From contig NZ_CAMLSE010000030.1 of assembly GCF_946482605.1 (NCBI RefSeq), forward strand, positions 1 to 64,000: a stretch of DNA of 64,000 nt, in the 5' to 3' direction. Positions 35,158 to 44,061 of the stretch are shown in pieces. Source of the DNA: an uncultured Dyadobacter sp. GTDB lineage: Bacteria; Bacteroidota; Bacteroidia; Cytophagales; Spirosomataceae. The notes below the pieces were generated by a model. That model made no database searches and was not told where the DNA came from. It saw nothing but the letters and a program-made list of their open reading frames with translations. Every line of letters starts with the position of its first letter. Position 1 is the stretch's first letter. The position numbers were made by a program, and so were the translations under genes.

Positions 35158-37287
35158 ATGAAATTATTTTTCCATTGTATCTTGCTCGCCCCTTTTTACT
35201 CGTTAGGCCAGTCGGCGGCCGACCAGAAATTCGTGCAGGAAGTGATAACTATTCATTCGACTAAGGAGGGGTTACCGGAGGGGAAAATCTCTTGGATAAC
35301 TTTAAAGAATAATAAGCCCGTCGTGTCGGTGACGGGTAAAACATTGCAGTTCAGTGAGGGGAAATGGATCTCGGTTACCATTGAAAAGCCGGCGGCTTAT
35401 CCGGGGTTATCCGTTTTCCCCGGAACTAAGATACTCGCAGCTGTGCCCTATCGTGATGGCTATGCGATAGGATGCCAGGAGGGTTTGTATTTTTTTAAAC
35501 AGGGCAAAAAACCTGAAAGGATATTTCCCAAAAATGACCAATATAGCTGGCTACCGAACAATGTCGTGGCGCTGGTAACTGACTCGAAAGGGCGGCTCTG
35601 GTTTGGGGCGAATGAAGGCGTCGGTTATTTAGAAGGAAATAAATGGAAACTGTTCACCGGAAAGGAAGGCTTACCTTATAATCAATTCACCTGCGCTGCC
35701 GCGGGCCCGAACGGGATTGTCTGGTTCGGCACAAAGAAGGGAGCCATTGAAGTAGACAATGACGAGTTTAAATATCGTTTCAGCCGGCGGTGGCTGCCGG
35801 ACGACCAGGTAAATGCCATTGCGGTCCAGAATGATAACGGCACCGCGTGGATCGGCACTGATAAAGGCGTCAGCCAGATCGCCCGGGTTTATTTATCGCT
35901 GGAAGAAAAGGCAGGACTTTTTACAAAACAGGTGGAGCAGCGGCATAACCGTATGGGTTTTATCGCACAAAGCCATTTGAAAGAACAGTTCAATGTGGCC
36001 AGTTCCGAAGTGGCGATTTCGGATAACGATGGTATGTATACAGCCATGTATGGGGCGGCGCAGGCATTCAGGTACGCAGCCACGGGTGATCCCGAGGCAA
36101 AAGTACTGGCCGTACGAAGCTTCAAATCCTGCAAATGGTTGGTCGACATTTCTCATGAAAAAGGTTTTCCCGCACGGGTGATTATCCCGGTGGACTGGCA
36201 TGAGCCGGTGAACGAGATATACACCCGTGAAGAAAATTTGCGGCAGCAGCAAAGTGATCCGATGTGGAAGGATATCTACCCGCGTTTTCCAAAAAGCCAG
36301 GATGGCAAGTATTACTGGAAGTGCGACACGAGTTCAGACGAACTGGCAGGGCATTTTTTCTTCTATGGAGTTTACTATGACCTGGTCGCCAAAACGGAAG
36401 AGGAAAAACAGGCGGTCCGGGACGTAGTAGGTGACATCACTGATCACCTGGTACGCCATGGATATAAGCTGGTTGACCACGATGGCAAAGTGACCCGCTG
36501 GGGCGATTTCTCTCCGGAATATGTCAACTCGGTGTATGGCTACGATCAGCGCGGGCTTAATTCCATGATGATGCTGTCGTTTTTGAATGTGGCAAAGCAT
36601 GTTACTGGTGACAGCAAATACGACCGCGAGGCTAAAATCCTGCGCGACAAACACAGTTATCACATTAATGCAATGCATCCGAAGGAGTTTTTCCCGCCGG
36701 AAAACGTAGTTCCCTGGGACAATAACCTTTGTTTGATGAGTCTTTATGGGCTTATCAATTACGAAACCGACCCTTCGCTGTTGCTGTTGTACCGCCAGGG
36801 GCTTGAAGTGTCCTGGCAGCATATCCATAAACAGAAAAACGCATTCTGGGACGCAATTTATGCATCGCTTGCCAATCGTTTTACCCAGCAGGCCGATCAG
36901 AAGATGTTCGAGAATAAAGGCCTTTTTCCAGACAACAGGCTTTATGCTGCCAAGGTTGTTAATGCGCATTACAAGGGAAACTACCGCGCCGACTTTATCC
37001 TGGAAAACCTGCAAAAAATCCCGTTGGACCTGATCGGCTACACGATGGACAACACCCACCGCCTCGATGTGGTTTTTGACCCTTCACCGATGCAGGAAAA
37101 GAATATCGGATGGCATGTCAATGGCTATGCCCTGCCCATTGACGAGCGGGGCCATGTCCGGCAGGACCGCGACGGCTTCGCATTGCTGGCATCGGAGGGC
37201 GATGGCCACGATGAGCACGAAGGGACTTTCTTTCTGCTCCCTTACTATATGGCTTACTATCATGGGTTGTTACCTCGTCAGAAATGA
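35158..37287 (+). CDS. Secreted propeller-helical protein, possible carbohydrate-active enzyme
   Basis: About 709 aa. It has signal peptide MKLFFHCILLAPFYSLGQSAA. An N-terminal ~240 residues contain repeated two-component-regulator-propeller (Reg_prop) strands: VALVTDSKGRLWFGANEGV, AAAGPNGIVWFGTKKG and VQNDNGTAWIGTDKGVSQI, enough for half a propeller. The remaining ~460 residues are helical, with HKQKNAFWDAIYASLANRF, FSPEYVNSVYGYDQRGLNS and the ending HDEHEGTFFLLPYYMAYYH. This resembles an (alpha/alpha)6-type domain as in glycoside hydrolases and lyases, but I recognise no family. Enzyme activity is inferred. It stands alone, with no neighbour in the same operon. Confidence 0.7.
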   Translation: MKLFFHCILLAPFYSLGQSAADQKFVQEVITIHSTKEGLPEGKISWITLKNNKPVVSVTGKTLQFSEGKWISVTIEKPAAYPGLSVFPGTKILAAVPYRDGYAIGCQEGLYFFKQGKKPERIFPKNDQYSWLPNNVVALVTDSKGRLWFGANEGVGYLEGNKWKLFTGKEGLPYNQFTCAAAGPNGIVWFGTKKGAIEVDNDEFKYRFSRRWLPDDQVNAIAVQNDNGTAWIGTDKGVSQIARVYLSLEEKAGLFTKQVEQRHNRMGFIAQSHLKEQFNVASSEVAISDNDGMYTAMYGAAQAFRYAATGDPEAKVLAVRSFKSCKWLVDISHEKGFPARVIIPVDWHEPVNEIYTREENLRQQQSDPMWKDIYPRFPKSQDGKYYWKCDTSSDELAGHFFFYGVYYDLVAKTEEEKQAVRDVVGDITDHLVRHGYKLVDHDGKVTRWGDFSPEYVNSVYGYDQRGLNSMMMLSFLNVAKHVTGDSKYDREAKILRDKHSYHINAMHPKEFFPPENVVPWDNNLCLMSLYGLINYETDPSLLLLYRQGLEVSWQHIHKQKNAFWDAIYASLANRFTQQADQKMFENKGLFPDNRLYAAKVVNAHYKGNYRADFILENLQKIPLDLIGYTMDNTHRLDVVFDPSPMQEKNIGWHVNGYALPIDERGHVRQDRDGFALLASEGDGHDEHEGTFFLLPYYMAYYHGLLPRQK

Positions 37288-38396
37288 GGTAATTAGGGAT
37301 AATGTTTCAAGAATAACCCTCAGATCTGCAAAGACAGCATATCCATCCATAACCCACTTTAGAAGACAGGCCGGTGCCTTGCAGGAGCTGACGCTCAAAA
37401 GTGGGCAGAAATTGAAAATCGTCGTTTATCTTGGACGTCAGATGCGGCAAATTACCCCTCGTTTATAGGCCAGAAGGTTACCAATCTCGCGCATGCGAGA
37501 CCAGATCAATGAAATCGAGTTTTGGAACAAACCGATCACGTTTAACAACGCTATTTAACATAATTGGTGCGGCAATGTCAAAAACTGACGTTATGCATGA
37601 CAGGTGTTCAAAAGCATTAATTAAATAATAGGGCATGTGGCCCGTATAGAAACTCCTCATTCTTATTAAATTTGTTCAACGCTCCTTTGCAAACTTACCT
37701 CTCATGATCATGAGTTTACTCCAAAATGGAAAGTACTTAGAGAATCTGTTCATCGACGTTTAACTATCGATACTATATATTTTAATAGTTAATATTGAAA
37801 AGCTGTCACTGTCAAAAGAAACAATTCCATCGAATGCGTCTGCAAACATGGTCTTCAAAGGGGGACTTTCCTGAGCCGTTCGGTCCAAATAATATTGAAA
37901 GGGTAGGGGCAGATTAATTCATAGCTTTTCCTGGGCTGGTCAGCATCTGAGCTGGGTAATACAGTTGGCACTTTACCTTATATTTTGAACCTCGTGAAGA
38001 CTTCTTGAAATTCAATCCGCCGTTCAGGCATACTCTCTGTGTACCAGCTCCTCTGGAAGCTGATCCGAAAGAATAAGCTTTACAAGTTTACCACCTTAAT
38101 CATGTCACTTAGTGCAATATCACAACTTTGTGAGTTTTCATTTCCTTCACCTCCTTTTAGATTGGTTTTAATTATTGATTATTCAGATTATTTTTTCGAA
38201 CTTCTCTGTTCTTGATTGCGAACGATCATTGACTCCGAATCCTCCAATCAGCAGAAGAATCGATGTGATTGGCAATTGTAGAGAGCCAGCAGCCTCTATC
38301 ACCACCTTTCAGGAGTCTGTCCTTGACCTGAAAATTGGAATGACCAATAACTCCGAAATCTCGAGACGGATTAAGGTCAACGTAATTCGTTAATGT
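37288..38396. other. 1.1-kb gap with coding-like fragments
   Basis: No intact gene. Short protein-like stretches occur, for example minus-strand 37478-37660 (YYLINAFEHLSCITSVFDI) and minus-strand ~37930-38040 (PERRIEFQEVFTRFK), but each is broken by stops and cannot be assigned. Probably decayed sequence; it separates the propeller gene from the convergent dehydrogenase. Confidence 0.4.
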
Positions 38397-39293
38397 TCAG
38401 TGCATGCTCGCAGGCTTGAGCCCAGCATCGTCGGAGGCGCCAATTGCCAGTGCACTCCAGTCGAGATGACTTCGATTTTTTGCAATTGCCGATAAGAAGC
38501 GGTTCCGAATCAAGTCCGCTATTGGCATCGGAACCTGTATCTCTTCTGCTGTTTGTAGCACCAAATTTATGTCCTTGAGCCCGAGTGGGAGATAAAAGGC
38601 TACTGGCTCATAACTATGTTGTGCGATTATTCTGCCATAGTTTTGAAAGATGGGCGCTGAGAAGAGGGTCTGGGTTAGCATTTCATAAACCGACTGTCGA
38701 GGAATCCCATTTTTCTCTGCAAACGTGAAGGCTTCCGACATTATTTCAATGCTGGCACCGATCATGAAGTTGCCAGCCAGCTTGATGATATTCGCCGCCC
38801 CGGGGTCATTTCCAAAATCGAATATACCTTTCACGAAGTGCTGTACAACCTGCCGTGCCCGTTCTTTTGCGTGCTCATCGCCGGAAAGACAGATGTTTCC
38901 AATTTTTGCCCTTACCGCTTCGGGTCGGGCAAAAATTGGTGCCGCGATGTATTGGGACCCCATGGATTTATGTAGCGCGTGCAACTTTCGAGAAGTGTCC
39001 GGACTGATTGTACTCATAGAGATGTGCAAACCCCCGTTGCCGAGCCGCTTTATTAGCTGTGGAGAAACGATTTCTTCTAATACAGAATCGTCAGCGAGCA
39101 CAGTGATGAGTATTCCTCCGGGGATGATCGCTGCTTGTGGGCTCATGGCCAATTTTGCTCCTGCGTTTATTAGGGCGGTGGCTTTGGAGGTAGTGCGATT
39201 CCATATGGTGAGGGGGAACTCAGCCGAAAGCAAGCTTTCAGCTATCGGTGTACCTAGGTTTCCTAATCCCAGTAAGGCAATTTCTTCGGTCAT
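38397..39293 (-). CDS. NAD(P)-binding 6-phosphogluconate dehydrogenase-like oxidoreductase
   Basis: A 298-aa protein. The N-terminal Rossmann motif is LLGLGNLGTPIA (GxGxxG), followed by IWNRTTSKA. The substrate Lys/Asn region AANIIKLAGNFMIG and an all-helical C-terminal domain with SVYEMLTQTLFSAPIFQNYG are typical of the beta-hydroxyacid dehydrogenase/imine-reductase-like superfamily. The likely substrate is a small hydroxyacid or imine; it is not determinable here. It stands alone on the minus strand, convergent with the gap sequence and divergent from the 39994 operon. Full length and intact. Confidence 0.88.
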   Translation of the reverse strand: MTEEIALLGLGNLGTPIAESLLSAEFPLTIWNRTTSKATALINAGAKLAMSPQAAIIPGGILITVLADDSVLEEIVSPQLIKRLGNGGLHISMSTISPDTSRKLHALHKSMGSQYIAAPIFARPEAVRAKIGNICLSGDEHAKERARQVVQHFVKGIFDFGNDPGAANIIKLAGNFMIGASIEIMSEAFTFAEKNGIPRQSVYEMLTQTLFSAPIFQNYGRIIAQHSYEPVAFYLPLGLKDINLVLQTAEEIQVPMPIADLIRNRFLSAIAKNRSHLDWSALAIGASDDAGLKPASMH

Positions 39294-39993
39294 TATTGAT
39301 ATGATTTTGTTTGATATGAATAGGCGTAGGGATCAATACGGGGAATTTAGAATTATCAGTTAGATCAAAAAATGTTGCTTCCTTGTTTTGCGGACAAAGT
39401 CAGGCTCAGTTACCCCACACTGAAACCCGAAAATGTTAGAAATCCCTGTACAGAGTGATTTTCTCTGAGTACGGCTCAATCAATATTGCGTTATCACCTG
39501 GCCTGTTAGGACTTAGTGGATCAACTGCAATAAGATTCCCTAGATTTTGACTAGTGCTGTAACAGTGCGGCTAGAAGAAATATTTCAGGGGCGAGGTGGG
39601 GTATAGTAATGCAATTTTGTCTTGGCTGTGTTCTACACTGTTCGGGTCGATATATGGCTTATATTTTATCTGAAACGCAGGGATCCAGATATTGTAAAAG
39701 TTGCACCGGTCTGGAGCAGTGCTTGGAGATATCCTTTCAGCAAGAAAATAGCTTGGTCAGGTGCAGGCCAGCAACAGATACGGGCTGAAAGCCGAGCAGG
39801 TTCTTTTCCAGAGGTTGTCGCTATGGAAAAAAGTGCTGCCTTAGAAAGCTCAAGGATTTTTCAAATAAGGTGAGCCGGAAGTTTAAAGTCAGTATCCTGC
39901 TGGAGAAATTTATCGTATATAGTATATCGGTGGGTGCGAATGTTGGTAACCTCTGAACAGAAGACTCTATGATGAAAGCATTAGCGTTGAATT
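39294..39993. promoter_or_regulatory. Divergent intergenic region upstream of the isomerase operon
   Basis: A 700-bp noncoding region between divergently transcribed genes. It contains the 32-bp element at 39594-39625 and the further match tagaagaaatatttc at 39572-39586. An 83-codon frame at 39622-39873 lacks family features and lies directly downstream of the element, so it may be coincidental leader sequence. The distance from the element to the first gene (369 bp) is long. Confidence 0.5.
39594..39625 (+). promoter_or_regulatory. 32-bp regulatory element, copy 1
   Basis: The second copy at 47953-47984 matches 29 of 32 bases over the pattern aggtggggtataRtaatRcaaYtttgtcttgg. The 3' half resembles a Bacteroidetes -7 region (CAAYTTTG instead of TAnnTTTG). 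It lies upstream of the isomerase/PQQ/sulfatase operon, and the other copy lies upstream of the ECF sigma gene. A promoter of an alternative (ECF) sigma factor or an activator site is the simplest explanation. Confidence 0.6.
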
Positions 39994-40914
39994 ATGAATA
40001 AGAATTTACCCACTGGCAATATGAAATCTACCCGTAGAACATTCCTCAAAACCTCGATGGGTTTGGGCGCAGCTTTATCGTTGGGTCTTGCCCCTCCAAG
40101 GCCTAGGCTGGCTTTCTCCACTTTAGGCTGTCCAAAATGGTCGTTGGAACAAATCATAAAAACAGCTGTTTCGGAAAAGTATGAAGCAATAGAACTAAGA
40201 GGTTTACAAGGCGAATTATTCCTTCCAAAAAGGCCAGAGTTTAGTTCTTCCATTGCAGAAACCAAAACAAAGTTTGCGGATAATAATCTCAGGATTTGTA
40301 ATCTGGGGTCCTCGGCCAATCTGCATTATGCTGACACAGTCAAGTGGCAAAAGAGCATTGATGAGGCCAAGAGTTTTATCGATCTGGCCCAGCAACTTTC
40401 ATGTCCATATGTCCGGGTTTTTCCAAATGATTTGCCTAAGGATCAGGATCGTGAACAAACCATCAACCTGATCAGCGAGCGGTTACTTGATCTGGGTAAA
40501 TATGCACAAACTGCAAATGTGACGGTATTGCTCGAATCACATGGCCAGGTGATCTGGAAAGATGTGCTGCTCAGAATCATGCAGCAGGCCGAACATCCCA
40601 ATGTCGGGTTGATTTGGGATATTTTTAACATGTGGTCGATCACGAACGAACCACCGGTAGAGGTTTACAAAACTCTGAAAAAATACATCCGTCATACGCA
40701 CATCAAAGACGGAACCATGACCGACGGAAAGCCTGTCTTTACTTTTGTTGGAAAAGGGAATGCTCCGCTTCGGGAGGCGATCGGGATATTGAAGTCCGAC
40801 GGCTACGCTGGCTATTACAGTCTGGAATGGGAGAAAATGTGGCATCCGGAAATTCCGGAGCCCGAATTGGCCTTAGCCGATTATCCGGCGGCCATGCGGA
40901 ATCTACTGAAATGA
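39994..40914 (+). CDS. Sugar phosphate isomerase/epimerase-like TIM barrel, Tat-exported
   Basis: A 306-aa xylose-isomerase-like TIM barrel. It carries a twin-arginine signal (STRRTFLKTSMGLGAALSLGLA); the alternative start at 40021 begins MKSTRRTFLK and would also fit. The barrel has conserved motifs: LLESHGQV (metal-ligand Glu), VGLIWDIFNMW, RHTHIKDGT (metal His/Asp) and YYSLEWEKMWHPE (late metal-ligand Glu). The family isomerises or epimerises sugars and keto-sugars; export suggests a periplasmic substrate. Its stop overlaps the ATG of the next gene (ATGA), so translation is coupled. First gene of the operon reaching to 46182 or 47797. Confidence 0.9.
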   Translation: MNKNLPTGNMKSTRRTFLKTSMGLGAALSLGLAPPRPRLAFSTLGCPKWSLEQIIKTAVSEKYEAIELRGLQGELFLPKRPEFSSSIAETKTKFADNNLRICNLGSSANLHYADTVKWQKSIDEAKSFIDLAQQLSCPYVRVFPNDLPKDQDREQTINLISERLLDLGKYAQTANVTVLLESHGQVIWKDVLLRIMQQAEHPNVGLIWDIFNMWSITNEPPVEVYKTLKKYIRHTHIKDGTMTDGKPVFTFVGKGNAPLREAIGILKSDGYAGYYSLEWEKMWHPEIPEPELALADYPAAMRNLLK

Positions 40915-41843
40915 AGCACTTGGTTGATTGTTTTAATAATTGTCTGCTTATGACCGTAAATAGATTCCTGGTATTTGCTTTTATGCTTGGCAACTTATTG
41001 TTATTGGCAGGCATCGCTTACTGCCAGGATACATTGCAATTGTCGCAGCGGATACTCGCCGATGCACAGGTTGAGATTTATAAACGTGTCGGTCCAACTG
41101 AACTTAGGATTAGTATCGTTTACCCGCCCGACAGGATTCCAGGACAAACCTATCCGGCCCTTGTTCTTTTTTATGGCGGCGGCTGGATACGCGGTCGCGT
41201 TACGCAATTTGATAAAGCGGCCAGGTATTTCGCGAAAAGAGGTATGATCGCCCTGGCCGTAGACTACCGGGTTTCCAGCAGACAGCACACCACGCCACTG
41301 GAGGCTGCTCAGGATGGCCGTTCGGCGATGCGTTGGGTTCGCAAAAATGCCGGCAGGTTGGGTATTGAGCCCGGCCGGATCGTGGCGGGCGGGGGTTCTG
41401 CAGGAGGGCATCTGGCTTTGGCTACTGCTTTTCTGGATCATATCAATGAACCAGGGGAGGATACTTCAGTCAGCGCCAAACCGTCTGCATTGGTCCTGTT
41501 TAATCCGGTCACCAAGACAACTTCGGGCGGCTATGGTTATGATCGGTTGGCAGACCGGGCAAAATCCCTTTCACCGGTGGAATACATACATCCCGGCGCG
41601 CCTGCTGCAATCATCTTTCACGGAGAAGCGGATACGACCGTGCCCATTAAAAATGCCAATGAATTTTGCCAGCTGATGACAAAAGCCGGGAACATCTGTG
41701 AACTGCACCGTTTCCCCGGCAAGAAACACGGGTTTGCCAATGATGTACCAGGTAATGAAGCAGTATATAATGAAGTGATTGATCTGACAGACCGGTTTCT
41801 GACCCGGCTGGGTTACCTCAGTCCGACCACTCGGAAATATTAG
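40911..41843 (+). CDS. Secreted alpha/beta hydrolase (carboxylesterase-like)
   Basis: About 310 aa. The signal-like segment is VNRFLVFAFMLGNLLLLAGI. The fold shows an oxyanion HGGG-like variant, FYGGGW, the nucleophile elbow GGGSAGGH (Ser163), the acid in GEADTTVP and the catalytic His in GKKHGF. This places it among the BD-FAE/esterase-lipase group acting on acyl or acetyl esters. A start at 40950 (MTVNRFLVF) gives a more compact signal peptide than 40911; both are in frame. It is coupled to the isomerase gene by a 4-bp overlap and is followed 13 bp later by a PQQ dehydrogenase. De-esterification of the same carbohydrate is a reasonable inference. Confidence 0.88.
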   Translation: MKHLVDCFNNCLLMTVNRFLVFAFMLGNLLLLAGIAYCQDTLQLSQRILADAQVEIYKRVGPTELRISIVYPPDRIPGQTYPALVLFYGGGWIRGRVTQFDKAARYFAKRGMIALAVDYRVSSRQHTTPLEAAQDGRSAMRWVRKNAGRLGIEPGRIVAGGGSAGGHLALATAFLDHINEPGEDTSVSAKPSALVLFNPVTKTTSGGYGYDRLADRAKSLSPVEYIHPGAPAAIIFHGEADTTVPIKNANEFCQLMTKAGNICELHRFPGKKHGFANDVPGNEAVYNEVIDLTDRFLTRLGYLSPTTRKY

Positions 41844-41856
41844 TTAAAACTTTCAA

Positions 41857-43971
41857 ATGCAAAAAATACTACTTGCAGTAGCTTGTTTCACGGTTGCTAC
41901 GGCTCTGACATTCCGGCTGGAGGCGCCCGATGCAGACTGGCCCGAATACAACGGCGATGGGGCGCGCAGCCACTATTCTCCGATTAATCAGATTAATAAA
42001 ACCAACGTTGGACGGCTTGAAGTTGCCTGGACTTATTCATCGGGTGGAGCGGATACGGTGAGAAACCGTACGCAGATGCAATGCAATCCCATTGTTGTCG
42101 ACGGGATCATGTATGGTGTATCAGCAGGCACACAGGCCTTTGCCGTACACGCTGCCAGCGGAAAGCCGGTATGGCAAACCGACCTGGCCGACAACGGAGG
42201 TACCACAAGCAGGGGTGTCAGCTACTGGGCTGATGGAGAAGATAGGCGAATTTTCTTTGGTGCGGGCAAGTGGCTTCACGCGCTGGATGCCAGAACAGGA
42301 AAGGCGGTAGATGGTTTTGGTGAGCATGGTAAGATCGACCTGAAAGTAGGAATAGAACGGCCAGGGTCGGATAATTACGTGGTATCGAATACACCGCACA
42401 CGATCTATAAGAACCTGATCATCACTGGCGTCAGACTAAACGAGAACGAAACGGCTCTGCTGGGGGATATCCGCGCCTACGATACCCGAAGCGGAGCACT
42501 GGTGTGGACGTTTCATACCATTCCGGCAAAAGGAGAGCCCGGCTATGAAACCTGGTCGCCCGAGCAGCCACGGCAGCGAATCGGTGGCGCCAACCCCTGG
42601 ATGGGCATGGCCATCGATCGTAAACGGGGAATTCTCTATGCGCCGACCGGATCAGCGGCTCATGATTTTTACGGAGGTAACCGGAAAGGAAATAATTTGT
42701 ATGCCAACTGTTTACTGGCGCTGGATGCAAATACAGGAAAACGACTGTGGCATTATCAGCTCGTACATCACGACATCTGGGACCGCGACCCACCAGCACC
42801 ACCGAACCTGCTGACGATAACAAGAAAAGGAGCCGACGGCCGGCCCAGGAAAGTGGATGTGGTGGCTCTGGTCACCAAGCAGGGTTTTACTTTTGTATTC
42901 GACCGGGTTACCGGAAATTCCATTTTTCCGATTAAGGAAGTCGCTTTTCCACAGGAAGCAGTGCCCGGTGAAAAAGCTAGTCCTACGCAGCCCATTCCGC
43001 AATGGCCAGCGCCATTTGCGCGGCAGGCATTTACTGAGAAAGAACTTAACCCGTTTGCAGCTGACCGGGATTCACTTTTAGGCCTACTAAAAAAGGCAAA
43101 CACCGGGTCTGCATACATTCCGCTGACCGACAAAATGACGGTTTTTTTTCCGGGTACTGACGGGGGGGCGCAATGGGGTGGTGCAGCAACCGATCCGGAT
43201 GGCGTAATGTATGTTCCATCCAAAGAAGTGCCCGTTTATACTTCGCTTATTGCGCGAAGGAAGCCATCCGGCCAGAAACAGGTTGCCGGAAGCAGCCAGT
43301 ACATGCTCTACTGCTCGGCCTGCCATGGTGTCGATCAGAAAGGCAATCATGACGGGTCGTATCCATCGCTTTTACAAATAGGCAATCGTCTTTCAAGAGA
43401 AACGGTGACGCAGGTGATGCTGAAAGGCCGGGGCATGATGCCTTCATTCTCGCATATTTCCGAGGCTGAACGTAATGCCATTATGGATTTTCTGTTTGAT
43501 AAAGCAACACAGAAGCCTGTTATCACCTCACAGAAAGATGTAATTCCCTATCAGCATACGGGCTACAACCGCTGGTACGACCGGAATGGCTACCCGGTAA
43601 GCAGCGCGCCCTGGGGAACACTTACGGCGATTGACCTCAATACTGGTGACCGGCGTTGGCAGGTGCCGCTGGGCGAATATCCTGAACTCACTAAAAAAGG
43701 GATCCCCATTACGGGTACAGATAATTATGGCGGACCGCTTGTAACAGCGGGGGGGCTTGTATTCATTGCCGCGAGCCGGGACGAAATGATCCGGGCTTTC
43801 GACAAGCGCACGGGTAAGGTTGTCTGGTCGGCTAAGTTACCCGCTGCTGGTTACGCATCTCCTAGTACCTACCAGGTTAACGGCAAGCAGTACATCGTCA
43901 TCGCCTGTGGCGGAGGCAAGCTTAATACGAAGTCCGGGGATCGGTATGTGGCGTTCGCGTTGGTGGATTGA
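41857..43971 (+). CDS. PQQ-dependent dehydrogenase with cytochrome c domain (tandem copy 1)
   Basis: A 704-aa exported quinoprotein with signal MQKILLAVACFTVATALTF. An eight-bladed PQQ propeller is interrupted by a cytochrome c domain with CSACH (residues 486-490) and axial Met in GRGMMPSF. The propeller resumes with GTLTAIDLNTGDRRWQVPLG and ends in NTKSGDRYVAFAL. The front part carries DWPEYNGDGARSHYSP and IRAYDTRSGALVWTFHTIP, as in glucose/quinate- or alcohol-type PQQ enzymes. It oxidises an alcohol or sugar in the periplasm and passes electrons to the respiratory chain. No PQQ biosynthesis genes were seen in the window. It is part of the 39994 operon, with its paralog 90 bp downstream. Confidence 0.92.
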   Translation: MQKILLAVACFTVATALTFRLEAPDADWPEYNGDGARSHYSPINQINKTNVGRLEVAWTYSSGGADTVRNRTQMQCNPIVVDGIMYGVSAGTQAFAVHAASGKPVWQTDLADNGGTTSRGVSYWADGEDRRIFFGAGKWLHALDARTGKAVDGFGEHGKIDLKVGIERPGSDNYVVSNTPHTIYKNLIITGVRLNENETALLGDIRAYDTRSGALVWTFHTIPAKGEPGYETWSPEQPRQRIGGANPWMGMAIDRKRGILYAPTGSAAHDFYGGNRKGNNLYANCLLALDANTGKRLWHYQLVHHDIWDRDPPAPPNLLTITRKGADGRPRKVDVVALVTKQGFTFVFDRVTGNSIFPIKEVAFPQEAVPGEKASPTQPIPQWPAPFARQAFTEKELNPFAADRDSLLGLLKKANTGSAYIPLTDKMTVFFPGTDGGAQWGGAATDPDGVMYVPSKEVPVYTSLIARRKPSGQKQVAGSSQYMLYCSACHGVDQKGNHDGSYPSLLQIGNRLSRETVTQVMLKGRGMMPSFSHISEAERNAIMDFLFDKATQKPVITSQKDVIPYQHTGYNRWYDRNGYPVSSAPWGTLTAIDLNTGDRRWQVPLGEYPELTKKGIPITGTDNYGGPLVTAGGLVFIAASRDEMIRAFDKRTGKVVWSAKLPAAGYASPSTYQVNGKQYIVIACGGGKLNTKSGDRYVAFALVD

Positions 43972-44061
43972 ATCGTGGTTTGTAAAAATGTTAGGTGGGT
44001 CGTAGCGACTGCGTGCGGGCTGATACCACTTAATAATGTCTTAAAATATTTCCGGTTCTAT

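Noticed and set aside
37850..37920. Minus-strand stretch resembling a P-loop (FGPNGSGKS)
   Set aside because: The same bases read coherently in another frame, and no Walker B or flanking ATPase sequence follows. Likely chance in decayed DNA.
39622..39873. 83-codon frame after the 32-bp element
   Set aside because: No recognisable motif and atypical amino-acid order. More likely leader sequence of the operon than a gene.
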